Positions 34,872-47,346 are shown, counted from the first letter of the stretch. The stretch: 64,000 nucleotides of DNA from Mortierella sp. BCC40632 (GCA_011634665.1 WAEK01000007.1:642001-706000); one strand, 5' to 3'. The notes: generated from the letters alone by a model not told the origin. Made by a program: numbers and translations.

Positions 34872-36408
34872 TTGTCTCTGTTTCTTTTTTAATTGATGGT
34901 TAACAAGGAGGATATGATAGAGAGGATGTGAGAGTTGGTCTCACAAGCTACTGGAAGTGAGAGAATTGAGAGAAGTGAGAATGGATTTGAGTGAGAGGAG
35001 GCAGCTGTTGAGAATCAGGACGAAGATTGACCGGTCGATGGACGAGGGTGGTTTGTTGTCCTTTTATTCCAGAATTTCTCTTTATTAATGGTTCAGAGGA
35101 ATTGTGGTCGACATCAAGTGGATGGTGGTGTCCAGCTTTTTGCGTTCGCACACATCCATAGGAAAGTGTTATCACAGATGAGAACAACAAGATGTTGCTT
35201 TGAGATGTACTCTACCCTTGGCCTTTTCATAGGTTGCAGGGTGTAGGAAGAACAGATAGGAAAAAGAGAGGGGAGGGGTAGTGGACGAAACTCCAGATAA
35301 ATAAAAAAAAAAAAAAAGTGTCGAGGGAGAGTTCAGTCTATTTTGCCAGCTTAGGGTTAATATTCTTGGAGAGATAAGGACTGAGTAGTTCAAGGTACAC
35401 GCACCTTTCTAATGTATCTATATTTTGTGGATTCACTCAAGAAGACACGAGTCTTCGTTTGGAGGAGACCAAGAGTCGTGACAAGAAATATCGCGGCTGT
35501 TGAAGCAAAAGACCTTGGAGAATCCCTCACTGAGTGTTTACTGTACCCATGGCCACTCTGTCTTTAGCAAATGTCGAGAAATATTCAGTGCAGCGCTTGT
35601 TTTCAATAAGCAAAAACTCCTATCATGCGGCATATTGGACACAAATAGTGAAGTCAATGGACCTTGGCTGCCACTACATTGGGGTGATTTCGAGTTTTGT
35701 GTGAGTGCTGGACCGACAAGGTCAGAATCAGGGGCTATATTAGGGTCTGTATCTCGAGCTATTTTGGTCACCAATAGTTCGCCTCTAACTATGATTCTGT
35801 CGTCCTCACCTTACAGGACAAATGTGAACTCAAGTGAAGGAGGAAGCAGTGGTACAAATACAAGCAACATGGGTAGGAAGGCAACAGGATCAGGAGTGTC
35901 ACCCAACATGGGCCGCTAATGACCTCAACGGATCCAGCGAATCCTAGCCGACTAAGCATGAGTAGCCACCGATATGATATTGATCAAGAGCATCCAGACC
36001 CACAAGATGGTGAAAGAGATCATTTTGCAGTGTCAGCGACAGTTGAAGATCAAGAACGACAACGGCAACGACAGCTGACACGGAGAAGAGGAGAAGCAGG
36101 GGAAATCAATAGAACGATGTCGTCGACTTCTACCTGGCATGGACTTCCTGTTGAAGAAGTGTAAAGAGATCTCTTTTTTCCCATAGCAGTCTACTCTCTT
36201 TTCTGTATCAGTTTGTCATGCTCTACGTTTTTCGACGTGCTCTTTAGCTCTTCATTTAGTATACCAGGTTTTCCAAACAAAAAGCAAAAAGTGAAAAAGA
36301 AAGAGTTGTTTGGGGAAAGCTGGCAGAATGATTGCCTTCTCTATTTTCTCTATTTCTAACCAAAAGACTACAACATTTATCGATCTAGATTAAAAAGAGG
36401 AGGAGCAT
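34872..36408. repeat. S8 upstream region and spacer type Y (fourth copy)
   Basis: Nearly identical to 30,406-31,952. The first Y ORF (ATG at 35,549) lacks one G in the CATTGGGGTG run relative to the 31-kb copy, so the frame ending at 35,919 no longer connects to that ATG. The second ORF (35,919-36,164) is unchanged. Confidence 0.7.
35919..36164 (+). CDS. Second small ORF of spacer Y, duplicate copy
   Basis: 81 codons identical to the ORF at 31,458-31,703 as far as I can read. No recognised domain. Its upstream partner ORF is frameshifted here. Confidence 0.28.
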   Translation: MTSTDPANPSRLSMSSHRYDIDQEHPDPQDGERDHFAVSATVEDQERQRQRQLTRRRGEAGEINRTMSSTSTWHGLPVEEV

Positions 36409-39346
36409 CTAGAGCAACGTGACCACCCCGAGATCATAGGTCACAAAATCCTTCTTTTTCCGACCCGTGGTCAGTTTCTTCTGCGCAGAAACCTTAATCC
36501 GATACGATCCTGCCTCCAACATGGTTGGCTTGATAGTCGAATTCCCTTTGAGAAAATCATCCATATGATTTTTCGCGTCCATGGGGAAAACAAGTCCGTT
36601 CCAAGGAAACTTGTTCGAGTTTGGTTGGCCATTCGGATCCCGGTCCTTGACGCGACCCATTTCACCCACGAAAGGAGACTCTTCACTACCGAGGAGACCC
36701 AGAGGCGTCTTCGTATCGTTGGCATTGTAGACAGTCGCTTGAACCATGGGAGAGTGAGAACCAAGACGAAGGGCGACAGTAATGTTTCCTGTCTGGCGGT
36801 CAAAGACAGGACGTCCTTTGGCGTCGATCTTGAGATCGATCTCCTTGCCACTCGTTGTATTGAAGTCTGCCAAACGTGGGTACTTCGCATCCGTATCAAA
36901 GATCGGTACTTCGGCTGCAAGACCACGCATGCCTGTGTATGGGACATGGACAGCCACGCCCTTCCGGTTCCTGGTAGGGGTAGCAATGATGAATCCTGAG
37001 TAAAGTGGGAACTGAGCTGGGTTTGCTCCAGCGGGTTCCTTAAATCTGAGCTTGATTTTGACCGATTGACCAGGGTTCACTCGAACGAGACCAGAGCCTG
37101 GGAAGATCACTTTGGCTGCATGTCGCTCGATCAAAGGAGTCCCAAGTGGGAATGTGTTGCCATTTGGATAAGAGTTGAGGGTCTCGGCTGGGCGATGGGA
37201 GAGTCGGTACTTTTCAACTTTTTTACCAGAGTTGGTCAGGACAATCGTGACCTTGGATCTGAAGTGTGCACTGTCCAACAGATCAATGTGGTCAGGTGTG
37301 ATTGTGGTGGTGGTCATCATAGCTCTCAAGGTGTTGATCAGACCTGCTCCTTGTTTGACTGAAGAGACAGCCCTGGATCGAGAACCTGGTCGAGAATAGA
37401 TTGTAGCTGTGTTCTTGAAGATCTGACGGATGTTGAGACTCGAGATCTTGGTATAGTTCTTACTCTGGAGATAGAGAGCATATGAACCCGCAATATAAGG
37501 TGTCGCCATCGAAGTACCCGAGGCTACCTTGTATCCTCCTTTAGCCAAAGGCCAAGTTGAAAGGATGTTTCCTCCAGGAGCACCGAGATCAGGTTTGGAT
37601 CGAAGATCACCATCCAGACCGTAGGAGGACATGGGGGCTGGAGCACCACTGTCAGGAGACAGGAATGGCTCCTCCTTAGTACTCCAGACGATTGGGGTCT
37701 TGACAATGGTAGCTAATTTGTTGTTGGCAAGGATTTCTTTGATCGAGCTCATACGAACCGTGCCGACGGGGAGAGTACTGTTCAAGGCAAGAAAATCTGC
37801 GTATTCAATGTCATCAAGATTGAGAGGGAGGAAGATCGCAGCAGCACCATGGGAGGCAGCAAGGGGTCTCAGCTGTTCCAGTGGGCACTCGGTCAAGTTA
37901 AAGTTGCTCACAAACACTAGATTGTCTTTCTTGCGATTTTTGAGGCCAGCATACGCGGTCTTATCACATCCACTCAGAAGTTGTCCCTTCTTGTCAACCA
38001 GAGGATACAAATAAGTGGGACCCTTGATTTTAAGAAGTGTCATAAGAGCTTCTGAGATCAAGTAAGGGTATTTCTTGCCGCCAATACCAAAGGAGGGGTA
38101 ATAGGCATAGACATTATTGAACGAGGCAGCAGAGAGGACATTGTCGCCTAGACCCGTGTCAGAAACCATCCCGATACCGTCTTCACCGTCATTGCCAGCA
38201 GCACCGACAACGAGGGATCCCTTGAGAGCTGCATCCTCCACTGCAATCGAGAGAGGGTTCTTCTTGAATGCAGAACCCATTCCAAGGGACAGATTGATGA
38301 TCTGTTCCCGAAAGAAAATATAGAAACGAAAATAATAGATAAGGGTTATGAATCCATTTAGAAAGAGGATAGATGTAGATAAAACTATCACTGAGTCAGT
38401 AATGTGTAAAATGAAGAAAGGAGTAACTTACATCCATCTTGTCTTCAACTGCTCTGTGGACACCCGCTATGATGGCGGCAACATCCCCTTGATTGTTGCA
38501 TGCAAGGACTCGATAAGCACCAAATGTCACTTCACGAGCCACTCCCACAAACGGTCGTGGGGGACGAGGTCCAATCCCCTTGGGCAAGTTACGAGCATCA
38601 GCTCCAACAATTCCTGCGACATGAGTTCCATGTCCATTACAGTCCATTGGATCTGCATCTTCCGTGGGACGGTTCGGATCTGTAGAGTTATCGCCTCCTA
38701 CGAAATCATAACCGTATGCGACTCGGCATGGAGTACCATCTGGAGAGGTTCCGAAACAACCCTCGGTGGCACCAGGGAGAGCAAAGGCTGGGTGTTTGTA
38801 ATCAATGCCCGAGTCGACAATGCCGACCTTGATCCCTTTGCCGGTGAACTTGTACTTTTCCTGAAGGACATTGACACCAGTCATGTGGTGGAGAGTGTAT
38901 GAGGCTGCATCTGGGTAGACAGGTCGATGCTGAAGATCGCGTCGTCTTCTCATATGAGTGTGCATCACAGTCGAGTCGGCCGCGGCGGCCGATGGAATAA
39001 CAGGGCTGACGGTGGTAGCTCGTTTATGAAGCGTGGTAGGCCAGACATTCTTGATTCCTGGGATCTGAGCCAACATAGGACCATCGTGATCGGACAAGAG
39101 TCGGATGGCTGTTCCATGGAAGATGGCGGTGTAGTCGTGTTGAACCTCGTATTGGACATTGTGTGCACGAAGGAAATCATGGGCCTTGTCATGAGCGAGA
39201 TGAGATTCAAACTGGAGGATGTAATTGCCATCGATGGTCTTGGCCGAAGGAGCGTTTGGATCACTGCCATCAAGGGGGTGATGGTAGTCACCAGCTGTAA
39301 CCAGTGATGCGACGAACGCGAGTCCAAATAGGCGACCCCAAATCAT
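36409..39346 (-). CDS. S9: subtilisin-like secreted serine protease, intact, 935 aa
   Basis: Exon 1 is 39346-38432 (305 codons) and exon 2 is 38301-36409 (630 codons plus stop). The phase-0 intron is 130 bp (GTAAGT..AACAG). Signal peptide MIWGRLFGLAFVASLVTAG, I9 propeptide (about 41-103), polybasic MRRRRDL (132-138), triad D178/H239/S569, oxyanion Asn in GAAGNDG. The PA-like insert (TYLYPLVDKKGQLLSGCDKT onward) and C-terminal domains are complete, ending VVTLL. It is the intact partner of the damaged S8. Exon 2 is most like S5 in its N-terminal half and like S3 in the RNRKGVAVHVPY region. Confidence 0.93.
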
Positions 39347-40858
39347 TTTTTTCTCAGTTTCTTACTCGATGATTAACAAGGAAGATATGATAGAGAGAAG
39401 AGGAAAGTGGGATGGGCCTGAAGAGTTCTCTTATGGATGAGTGGGAGAGAGAGAGATAGGGTGTAGGTGAAGGAACTGTTGTTGAGGATGAGGGTTGACA
39501 AATCGAAGAACTAGAGGAATTTGTCGTTCTTTTAAGCAAGAGTTCCTCTCGTGTAACGGGCAATGGAACCGCGATCAGCCTCAAGGGGGTGACAGTGCGT
39601 TGAAATAATAAACGCACAATAAAAAAGAAAGCACAACCAAGTGGTGCTTCGAAATGTACTCTCCATTTGGCCTCCTCATTGAGTGTTGGCTGTGGGAGGA
39701 GAACAGAAGGAAGGAGTGAGCTAAGTCTCATTCCGAAGAAACTCCAAACCCACAAAATGAAAGGAAAAGAGTGAGAGTGAGAATACACTCCGCTGGAAAG
39801 TTCAGAAGGTCGTTCATCCGATTAAGGTACGGGAGTACAGAGGGGTCAAAATCCGTTGGCCACGTTCTTCTCTTGAAGACTATATATTTTTTAAAAATAG
39901 CCTATATCAACCCGATGCAACAGAAGAAACGCGTTTCAATACCTACTCCACTCACAAAAAAAAAAAAAAAAAAAAACTGACCAGTAGATATGAAGTGCCG
40001 GAAAAAAGTGCCTGAAAGAAGGTGTCAGTATAGAATGCCATACCCACACTCAAGTGAAATGCTTTTGCCAACAAAAGTTAGGCAGGGCCATTCGGCAGAG
40101 GTTTGTGCTGAATCAAATGAGGCTTATCGCAACGTGCTCAGGAAGGAAGCGGCACAAAGAAAACACATTGTGAAATTTGAATTAGCATTCATCCCTGAGT
40201 ACCAGTGATTTCTGCCTGCGAACTATTCCTAGATTTCTTTCGATATTGCTTGCAGCATGAGTGCTCCAGTCCAGCCAGCAAAATCTATGAACCAGTACTA
40301 CAAGCAACAACTATGTACCAACAATATCTACCAGCACAGGGTGCTGTTCCGCGGAGTTGTTCGATCACTCTACACGTAATGCCGCCCCTTTTACACGACA
40401 AACCAAGTGGACTCATTCCTGTCAAAAGACGGCTCGTCCGTCTGAACGCGTCAATTAGAATCCCCGATCTGTGGGGAACAGCCTTTGTCTCATCGTATTT
40501 TTCCCCCTTTTGCTTTTCCTCTTCAGCTTCCTTTTCAATCTTCCATCAAAAAACTGTGTGGCTGGCGTGATAGAAGAGGTTCCTTCCTATTATTTGAGCT
40601 GCTCAGATTTACCCAAGTTCGAGAATATGAAGAGAGAGACGACGACATCAACAGGACATTAGTTTGGAAGAAGCAAGTGCAAGTAAAAAAGGATGCTGTT
40701 TGAGATTACCAAGATCAGTGTAAAGTTATGACTGCCTTTTAATTCTTTCTAAAACCATAGACCATGGGGTCATTTTTTTCTTCTCTAGATAATCTGTACA
40801 AGAAATGAGATATAAACACTCCCGAAGGGAAAGGAGAAAATAATAAGAGTATCTACAA
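39347..40858. repeat. S9 upstream region and spacer type X (fifth copy)
   Basis: Holds the S9 leader and promoter (39,521-39,550), then X landmarks (GTACAGAGGGGTCAAAATCC at about 39,835, poly-A 39,956-39,977, and the GGCTGGCGTGATAGAAGAGG segment at about 40,560). No intact gene. Confidence 0.6.
39521..39550 (-). promoter_or_regulatory. Conserved core promoter block of S9
   Basis: Minus strand GAGAGGAACTCTTGCTTAAA then AGAACGACAA, about 175-205 bases before the ATG. Confidence 0.55.
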
Positions 40859-43738
40859 CTACAACAAAGTGACGACCCCAAGGTCATAGGCCACATAGTC
40901 CTCCTTGTTCTGACCAGTGGTAAGCTTCTTCTGTGCAGAAACTACAATCCGGTACGATCCAGCCTCCAGCATAGTTGACTGAATCAACGAATTGTCTTTA
41001 GCAAATGCAGCCAGATCTGTTGTCGCATCGATTGGGTAAATCTCTCCGGCCCAAGGAAGCTTGGTCATGCTTGGTTGACCCTTTGGATCAAGGTCCTTGT
41101 TGCGACCCATTTCAGTCATGATAGGACCCTTTGGACCTTTGAGAATACCAAGAGGCCCAGTTGTATCGTTTGCATTGTAGACAGCGACTCGAACCATTGG
41201 AGAATGAGAACCAAGACGAAGAGCAACAAAGATTAATTCTTTCTCACGAGTAAAGACAGGCTGACCATTTGAGTTGACCTTGAGCTCGATCTCTGAGCCG
41301 TCCTCTAGATTAAAGCTCGCCAAACGTGGGTACTTCGCATTCGTATCAATCATTGGCACCTCGGCTGCAAGACCACGCATGCCTGTGTATGGGACATGGA
41401 CAACTACACCGTTCGGGTCGGTGGTAGGGGTGGCAATGATGAATCCTGAGTAAAGTGGGAACTGAGTTGGATTCGTTCCAGTGGGTTCTTCAAATGTGAG
41501 TTCGATGTTGACTGATTGACCGGGACCCACTTGGACGAGACCTGAGCCTGGGAATGTCACCTTGGCCGCGGCTCGTTCGATCAAAGGAGTCTTGAGAGGG
41601 AACGTGTTGCCGTTTGGATACGAGTTGAGGGTCTCGGCCGGGAGGTGAGAAAGCCGGTACGACTCAGCCTTGGTACCAGAGTTAGTCAGAACAATCGTGA
41701 CCTTGGATCTGAAGTGTGCACTGTCCAACAGATCGATGTGGTCAGGTGTGATTGTGGTGGTGGTCATCACAGCTCTCAAGGCATTGATCAGACCTGCTCC
41801 TTGCTTGACTGAAGAGGCAGCCATAGACTGAGAACCTGGTCGAGCATAGATTGCGGCTGTGTTCTTGAAGATCTGACGAATGTTGGCACTTGAGATCTTG
41901 GCATAGTTCTTACTCTGGAGATAGAGAGCATATGAACCTGCAATGTAAGGTGTGGCCATCGAAGTACCTGAGGTAGCCTTGTATCCTCCTTTAGCCAAAG
42001 GCCAAGTTGAAAGAATCTTTCCTCCAGGAGCACTGACATCAGGCTTTGATCGAAGGTCACCATCCAAACCAAGGGAAGAGAATGGGGAAGGGGCACCACT
42101 GCTAGGAGACAGGAACGGATCCTCCTTAGTACTCCAGACTATTGGGGTCTTGACAATGGTGGCCAATTTGTTGCCGGCAATGATTTCCTTGATCGCGCTC
42201 ATGCGGGTCGTACCAATAGGGAGAGTACTGTTCAAGGCAAGTTCATCACTGTATTCAATATCTTCACCCTCGAGGGGAAAGAAGATTGCAACGGCTCCAT
42301 GAGAAGTAGCCAGGGCTCTGAACTGTTCCAATGTACACGTGGTCAGCTTGGGTTTGCTCACAATAACCAGATTGGCTTCCTTGTGGTCCTTGAGGCCAGC
42401 ATATGCGGCATCATCACATCCACTCATAAGCTCCCCTTTGCTGTCGAGCAGAGGGTACAAGTAGGTGGGACCCTGGAACTGAAGAGGGGGCTTGGAAACA
42501 TCTGAGATCAGGTATGGGTATTTCTTGCCGCCAATACCAAAGGAAGGGTAATAGGAATAGACATTGTCGAACGAAGCAACAGAGAGGGTATTGTCTCCTA
42601 GACCCACTTCTGAAACCATCCAGACACCTTCGTCGCCATCATTGCCAGCAGCACCTACAACGAGAGATCCTTTGAGAGCTGCATCATCCACAGCAATTGT
42701 GAGAGGGTTCGTCTTGAATGCGGAACCTTCTCCAAGGGACAGATTGATGATCTATAACACAGAAAGAGAGAGAGAAAAGCGATTAGATGAAATTCAAGAT
42801 TTTGTCTTTTAAAAAAAAGAATATGAAATAAATATACTTACGTCCATCTTGTCTTCAACCGCTTTGTGGATACCAGCCAGGATAATGCCGTCGTCTGTGG
42901 AGCCCTCACATCCGAAGACACGATAAGCACCAAGAGTTGCTTCAGGAGCCACACCCACGAACGGTTGTGGAGGGAGAGGTCCAGCCCCTGTAGGCAGATT
43001 GCGAGCATCAGCTCCAACAATTCCTGCAACATGGGTTCCATGTCCGCCACAGTCCATTGGGTCTGAATCCTCCTGAGGAGCGTTCCCACCTGTGTAGGCG
43101 TCTCCTGCAAAATCATAGCCATACGCAACTCGGCATGGAGTGCCGTTAGGAGTGGCCCCAAAACAACCCTCAGTGGCTCCTGGAAGAGCAAAAGCTGGGT
43201 GTTTATAATCAATGCCCGAGTCGACAACGCCGACTTTGATCCCTCTGCCGGTGAGCTTGTACTTTTCCTGAAGGATATTAACACCAGTCATGTGGTGAAG
43301 AGTGTATGAGGCTGCATCAGGGTTGCCATCTTGAGGTGGAAGAGCACGTCGTCTTCTCCCTACTGAACCGGCTGAGACAATCGATGGAGTAACAGAGTTG
43401 ACGATAGTAGGTCGTTTATGAAGCGTGGTAGGCCAGACATTCTTGATTCCTGGAATCTGAGCCAACATAGGACCATCGTGATCGGACAAGAGTCGGATGG
43501 CTGTTCCATGGAAGATGGCGGTGTAGTCGTGTTGAACCTCGTATTGGACATTGTGTGCACGAAGGAAATCATGAGCCTGAGTATGAGCGAGATGAGATTC
43601 GAACTGGAGGATGTAATTGCCATCGAGGATCTTGGCTGAAGGGGTGTTTGGCTCGCCTTGACCAAGAGGGTGGTGGTAGTCACCAGCTGTAACCAGTGAT
43701 GCGACGAACGCAAGTCCAAATAGGCGGCCCCAAATCAT
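40859..43738 (-). CDS. S10: subtilisin-like secreted serine protease, intact, 929 aa
   Basis: Exon 1 is 43738-42842 (299 codons) and exon 2 is 42751-40859 (630 codons plus stop). The 90-bp phase-0 intron has a GTAAGT donor and TATAG acceptor. Signal peptide, I9 propeptide, a short pro-linker ending GRRRRAL (127-133), triad D173/H233/S563, oxyanion Asn in GAAGNDG. The His-side loop is DAYTGGNAPQEDSDP, shared with S6. The C-terminal part (ILKGPKGPIMTEMGR) is also S6-like. The central block (about 41,331-42,014) is almost identical to S11, a conversion tract. All key residues are present. Confidence 0.93.
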
Positions 43739-43920
43739 TGTGTGATATTCCTTTCTTTTTTTACTCGGTGGTTAACAGGGAGAATGGGATAGAGAGGGGT
43801 AGAGAATGGATGGATGGGAGAATAACGTTTTATCTGACTCGAGCGAACTCCTAGAAGAGGGAGTTCAAGTGAAGAAAGCTGTTGTTGAAAACGAGGATTG
43901 ACAGATCGATGGATGGGGGA

Positions 43921-43952
43921 TAATCGCCTTCCTTTTATTCAAGAGTTCCTCT
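43921..43952 (-). promoter_or_regulatory. Conserved core promoter block of S10
   Basis: Minus strand GAGAGGAACTCTTGAATAAA then AGGAAGGCGA, about 185-215 bases before the ATG. The core is AATAAAAGG, with GAATAAAA in place of GCTTAAAA. Confidence 0.5.
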
Positions 43953-45455
43953 CGTACAACGGTCAGAGGAGTTATGATCAACAGCAAGTAGCGATGGTGT
44001 CCAGAATTAACACAAACTCAAGAGAACACTGCACGGATGAGAGCAAGGGCGGTGCTTCGAAACTTGAGGCGCAGGATGCTAGTGAACAAAACTCCAAATG
44101 CACAGCCCTTCAACAAAGAGTGGACTCCCTCCTGAAAAGCTCAATTGGTCATTCATGCTTATTTGGGCGCAGGGCAAACAACGGTCATTTTCCCCTCTTG
44201 ACGACCACTTATTTTTTAAAAATAGCCTGCATCTTCTCGCCACAACAGTTGAAATGAGCCCCGATCCTTCTTCCTTGCTCCAAAAGGGCTTTTTAGAAAC
44301 AAAGAAAGAAAAAAAGGATAACTACGACTAGAAAGATATAGGACGAATCGCAGTCCACCTCTGCTTAGCAGAATAGAAGACGAGAAAGAGAGAGAGGAGT
44401 GGTTGGCTGAGAAGAAAGATTGAAACAAAACTATGGATGTATGTAGGAGAGGGATAGAAAGGGAGAAGGGGAAATGGCCTTTGGTCGATGGGCTGGAGGT
44501 AATCGTGAGAAAGATTGCGAGAGAGAAAAGAAGTATACACACAGAGAGAGAGAGAGACGCATACACACAGAGAAAGAAGGCCGATGACCCGTCGGAGGGC
44601 AAGACTCCTCCTATCTACTCTTATCCCTGTCCATTCGATCAATGCCGGGGGCTCTTCGGAAGCGCCCTTCCGTCACCGAGGGAACATAGGTCAGTAGGGC
44701 GGCGATGACATTGAGACCGCCCAGAGATCAAACCTATGCTCAAATCTCGCCGTAAAGAAAAAAGTCACTGGAGTGCCCAAGAACTTGAAAATATTCCTCA
44801 TCATCATCCACCATTACCGTCACTGTCCTCACGACATCCTCTACAATGAGGACCAGAGATCCAGGGACTTTTCCTCAGACCACTCAGTATAAGACTCGAC
44901 TACAGGAATAAGAAAGACGGATCGAGTCTCGACTCCTTTAGCGGAGAGTCTTTTCTGATGAACCTGCTCCATTCCAGTAACTCATCTGGATACCTCAGTC
45001 GGGAATCCCACTCCATAGCCATGTATCTTTCTGTGGTCGCGGTCCCTCCAGCTTTTGCAAGTGTCACTCAGGAAGTAGCGAGTAGTGCAGCAAAAAGTCT
45101 TCAACAGGTACAGGAACCGATCAAAGTTTCGTATTCACTTCTCAGCAAAATAGTGACTGCCGTCTCAGCTATGAGCGTGTGTACCCAAGCGGAGGAGACA
45201 GTGGTACGAATCCAAACAAAGGTAGAAATACAGCAGGGGGCAGGAGCGTCGTCCAATATGGGATTATCCACGACATCTGCGGTGACAACATCCTTGCTAC
45301 CTGAGAACAAGTAGCCACCGAGATGATATTTTTTATTTTTTTTATGTCATGTCAAGTGAAGTTCAGCAGGAACGACAGATACAGCGGACAAATGGGGGAG
45401 TTACAGGAGTTAGGGTACTCGAGAAATTCATGTGATCGCCTTCTACCTGGCATTA

Positions 45456-45503
45456 TCCTTCGGGGCCAGGACCATAAAAGCCATATGGTCCTGGCCCCTC
45501 GGA
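45456..45503. mobile_element. 48-bp TA-flanked foldback element
   Basis: Inverted ends TCC(T)TCGGGGCCAGGACC and GGTCCTGGCCCCTCGGA are flanked by TA on both sides (45,454-45,455 and 45,504-45,505). The matching place in Y2-Y4 (CTACCTGGCATGGACTTCC) lacks it. Start and target site resemble the MITE at 4,541. It is too short to class firmly. Confidence 0.45.
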
Positions 45504-45575
45504 TAATAGGCTAAAGTCTTCATGATATTCAACTTTGCTAGCCATAGATTTTCAGCTGAAGACTTGTAAGCTGAC

Positions 45576-45602
45576 CTCTCTCTCTCTCTCTCTCTCTCTC
45601 TC
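45576..45602. repeat. CT microsatellite
   Basis: About thirteen CT repeats between spacer Y5 and S11. Confidence 0.9.
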
Positions 45603-45687
45603 TATTTTACTATTAGAACCTAGGAGCGTAGATCGTCTATTGAGGATCTACGCTCACAGAATGAGGAGAACAAGAATATTTACAACA

Positions 45688-47235
45688 AACTGACAGTCTC
45701 AAGGTCACTGTCTACATAGCCTTCCTTGTTCAGACCAGAGGTCGGCTTCTGTGCAGAAACCACAACCCGGTGCAGTCCTGCCTCCAACTTAGTTGACTGA
45801 ACCGAATGCATTTAGTTGACCATCACATCCAGGTTCTTGTTGCGACCCAATTCAGTCATGATAGGATCCTCTGAGCCTTGAGGATACCTAGGGGCCCAAT
45901 TCTATCGTTTGCATTATAGACAGCGACTCGAACCATGGGAGAGTGAGAGCCAAGACGAAGGGCGACAGTGATGTTACCTGTCTGGGGATCAAAGACAGAA
46001 TAGCCATTAGAGTCGGTCCTGAGATCGATCTCTTTACCTTCTGCATCGTAGTCGACCAAGTGTGGGTATTTCGCATTCGTATCAATCATTGGCACCTCGG
46101 CTGCAAGACCACGCATGCCTGTGTATGGGACATGGACAACTACACCATTCGGGTCGGTGGTAGGGGTGGCAATGATGAATCCTGAGTAAAGTGGGAACTG
46201 AGTTGGATTCGTTCCAGTGGGTTCTTCAAATGTGAGTTCGATGTTGACTGATTGACCGGGACCCACTTGGACGAGACCTGAGCCTGGGAATGTCACCTTG
46301 GCCGCGGCTCGTTCGATCAAAGGAGTCTTGAGAGGGAACGTGTTGCCGTTTGGATACGAGTTGAGGGTCTCGGCCGGGAGGTGAGAAAGCCGGTACGACT
46401 CAGCCTTGGTACCAGAGTTAGTCAGAACAATCGTGACCTTGGATCTGAAGTGTGCACTGTCCAACAGATCGATGTGGTCAGGTGTGATTGTGGTGGTGGT
46501 CATCACAGCTCTCAAGGCATTGATCAGACCTGCTCCTTGCTTGACTGAAGAGGCAGCCATAGACTGAGAACCTGGTCGAGCATAGATTGCGGCTGTGTTC
46601 TTGAAGATCTGACGAATGTTGGCACTTGAGATCTTGGCATAGTTCTTACTCTGGAGATAGAGAGCATATGAACCTGCAATGTAAGGTGTGGCCATCGAAG
46701 TACCTGAGGTAGCCTTGTATCCTCCTTTAGCCAAAGGCCAAGTTGAAAGAATATTTCCTCCAGGAGCACTAAGATTAGGCTTGAATCGGAGATCACCATC
46801 CAAACCAAGGGAAGAGAATGAGGAGGGGGGCACCACTGTCAGGCTACAGGAACGGTTCTTCCCCAGCACTCCAGACGATTGGGGCCCTAATTAGGGTGGC
46901 CAAACTGATGTGGACAATGATTTTCTCGATCGAAACTGTTCGGATCACGCCCATAGCGAAAGGGTCGCTTGAATTAAGACTTCCTAGGTAACCACCAACT
47001 CCTACCACGTTAGGGTAGAAGAGTGCAATAACATCATGGGAGGCAGCAAGATGTTTGAATTGCTTCCGTAGGCACTTGGCTAGATTAAAGCTGCTAATGA
47101 TCACTAGATTGGCTTCCATGTGATCCTTGAGGCTAGCAAACGCAGCCTTATCACATCCATTCAGAGGTTGTCCCTTGTCGTCAACCAGAGGGTACAAATA
47201 AGTGGGATCTTGGAACTGGAATGAAGCTTTGGGAA
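45688..47235 (-). pseudogene. S11: truncated subtilisin-like protease copy
   Basis: Only exon 2 sequence is left, from the PA-like region (FQFQDPTYLYPLVDDKGQ, about 47,220) to a damaged C-terminus (about 45,690). There is no exon 1, no oxyanion-Asn region, and thus no Asp or His. A G-run (GGAGGGGGG near 46,824) breaks the frame between the PA part and the Ser part. The Ser motif SGTSMATPY is intact. About 130 bp near the C-terminus are deleted. The middle block 46,069-46,751 is almost identical to S10 although its flanks are strongly diverged. Confidence 0.88.
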
Positions 47236-47346
47236 AAATTTTTAGTTTAAAGAAAATACTGTTTGGAAGAGAGACTGCCTGCATATATTTCTCTATAAAC
47301 TCGGTCCCCCCCCCCCTCTCCCTCTCCACGATCTATAAAAGGATAT

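Larger units (their letters stand above)
29740..38300. repeat. Tandem duplication, unit about 4.46 kb (S7 head-Y3-S8 / S8 head-Y4-S9)
   Basis: Matching landmarks are spaced evenly: start-codon positions 30,405 and 34,871 (4,466 bp), Y ORF stops 31,458 and 35,919 (4,461 bp), protease stops 31,953 and 36,409 (4,456 bp). The two units are almost identical apart from small indels. The switch from S9-like to S7-like sequence within S8 lies at about 34,140-34,190 inside exon 1. The limits given are approximate. Confidence 0.8.
43739..45686. repeat. S10 upstream region and decayed spacer type Y (fifth copy)
   Basis: Contains the S10 promoter block, GA-rich DNA (44,380-44,580), and a strongly diverged version of the Y small ORF. 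Matching words AGTGCAGC..GTCTTCAACA lie at about 45,085 and the end region GGAGCGTCGTCCAATATGGG at about 45,245. The plus-strand frame 44,958-45,314 (MNLLHSSNSSGYLSRESHSI..) covers it but looks like a chance opening. A small TA-flanked foldback (45,456-45,503) and a CT microsatellite (45,576-45,602) follow. Confidence 0.5.

Noticed and set aside
44958..45314. Plus-strand ORF MNLLHSSNSSGYLSRE as a gene
   Set aside because: It overlaps the decayed Y ORF but in a different arrangement. No domain is seen and only short DNA words match other copies.
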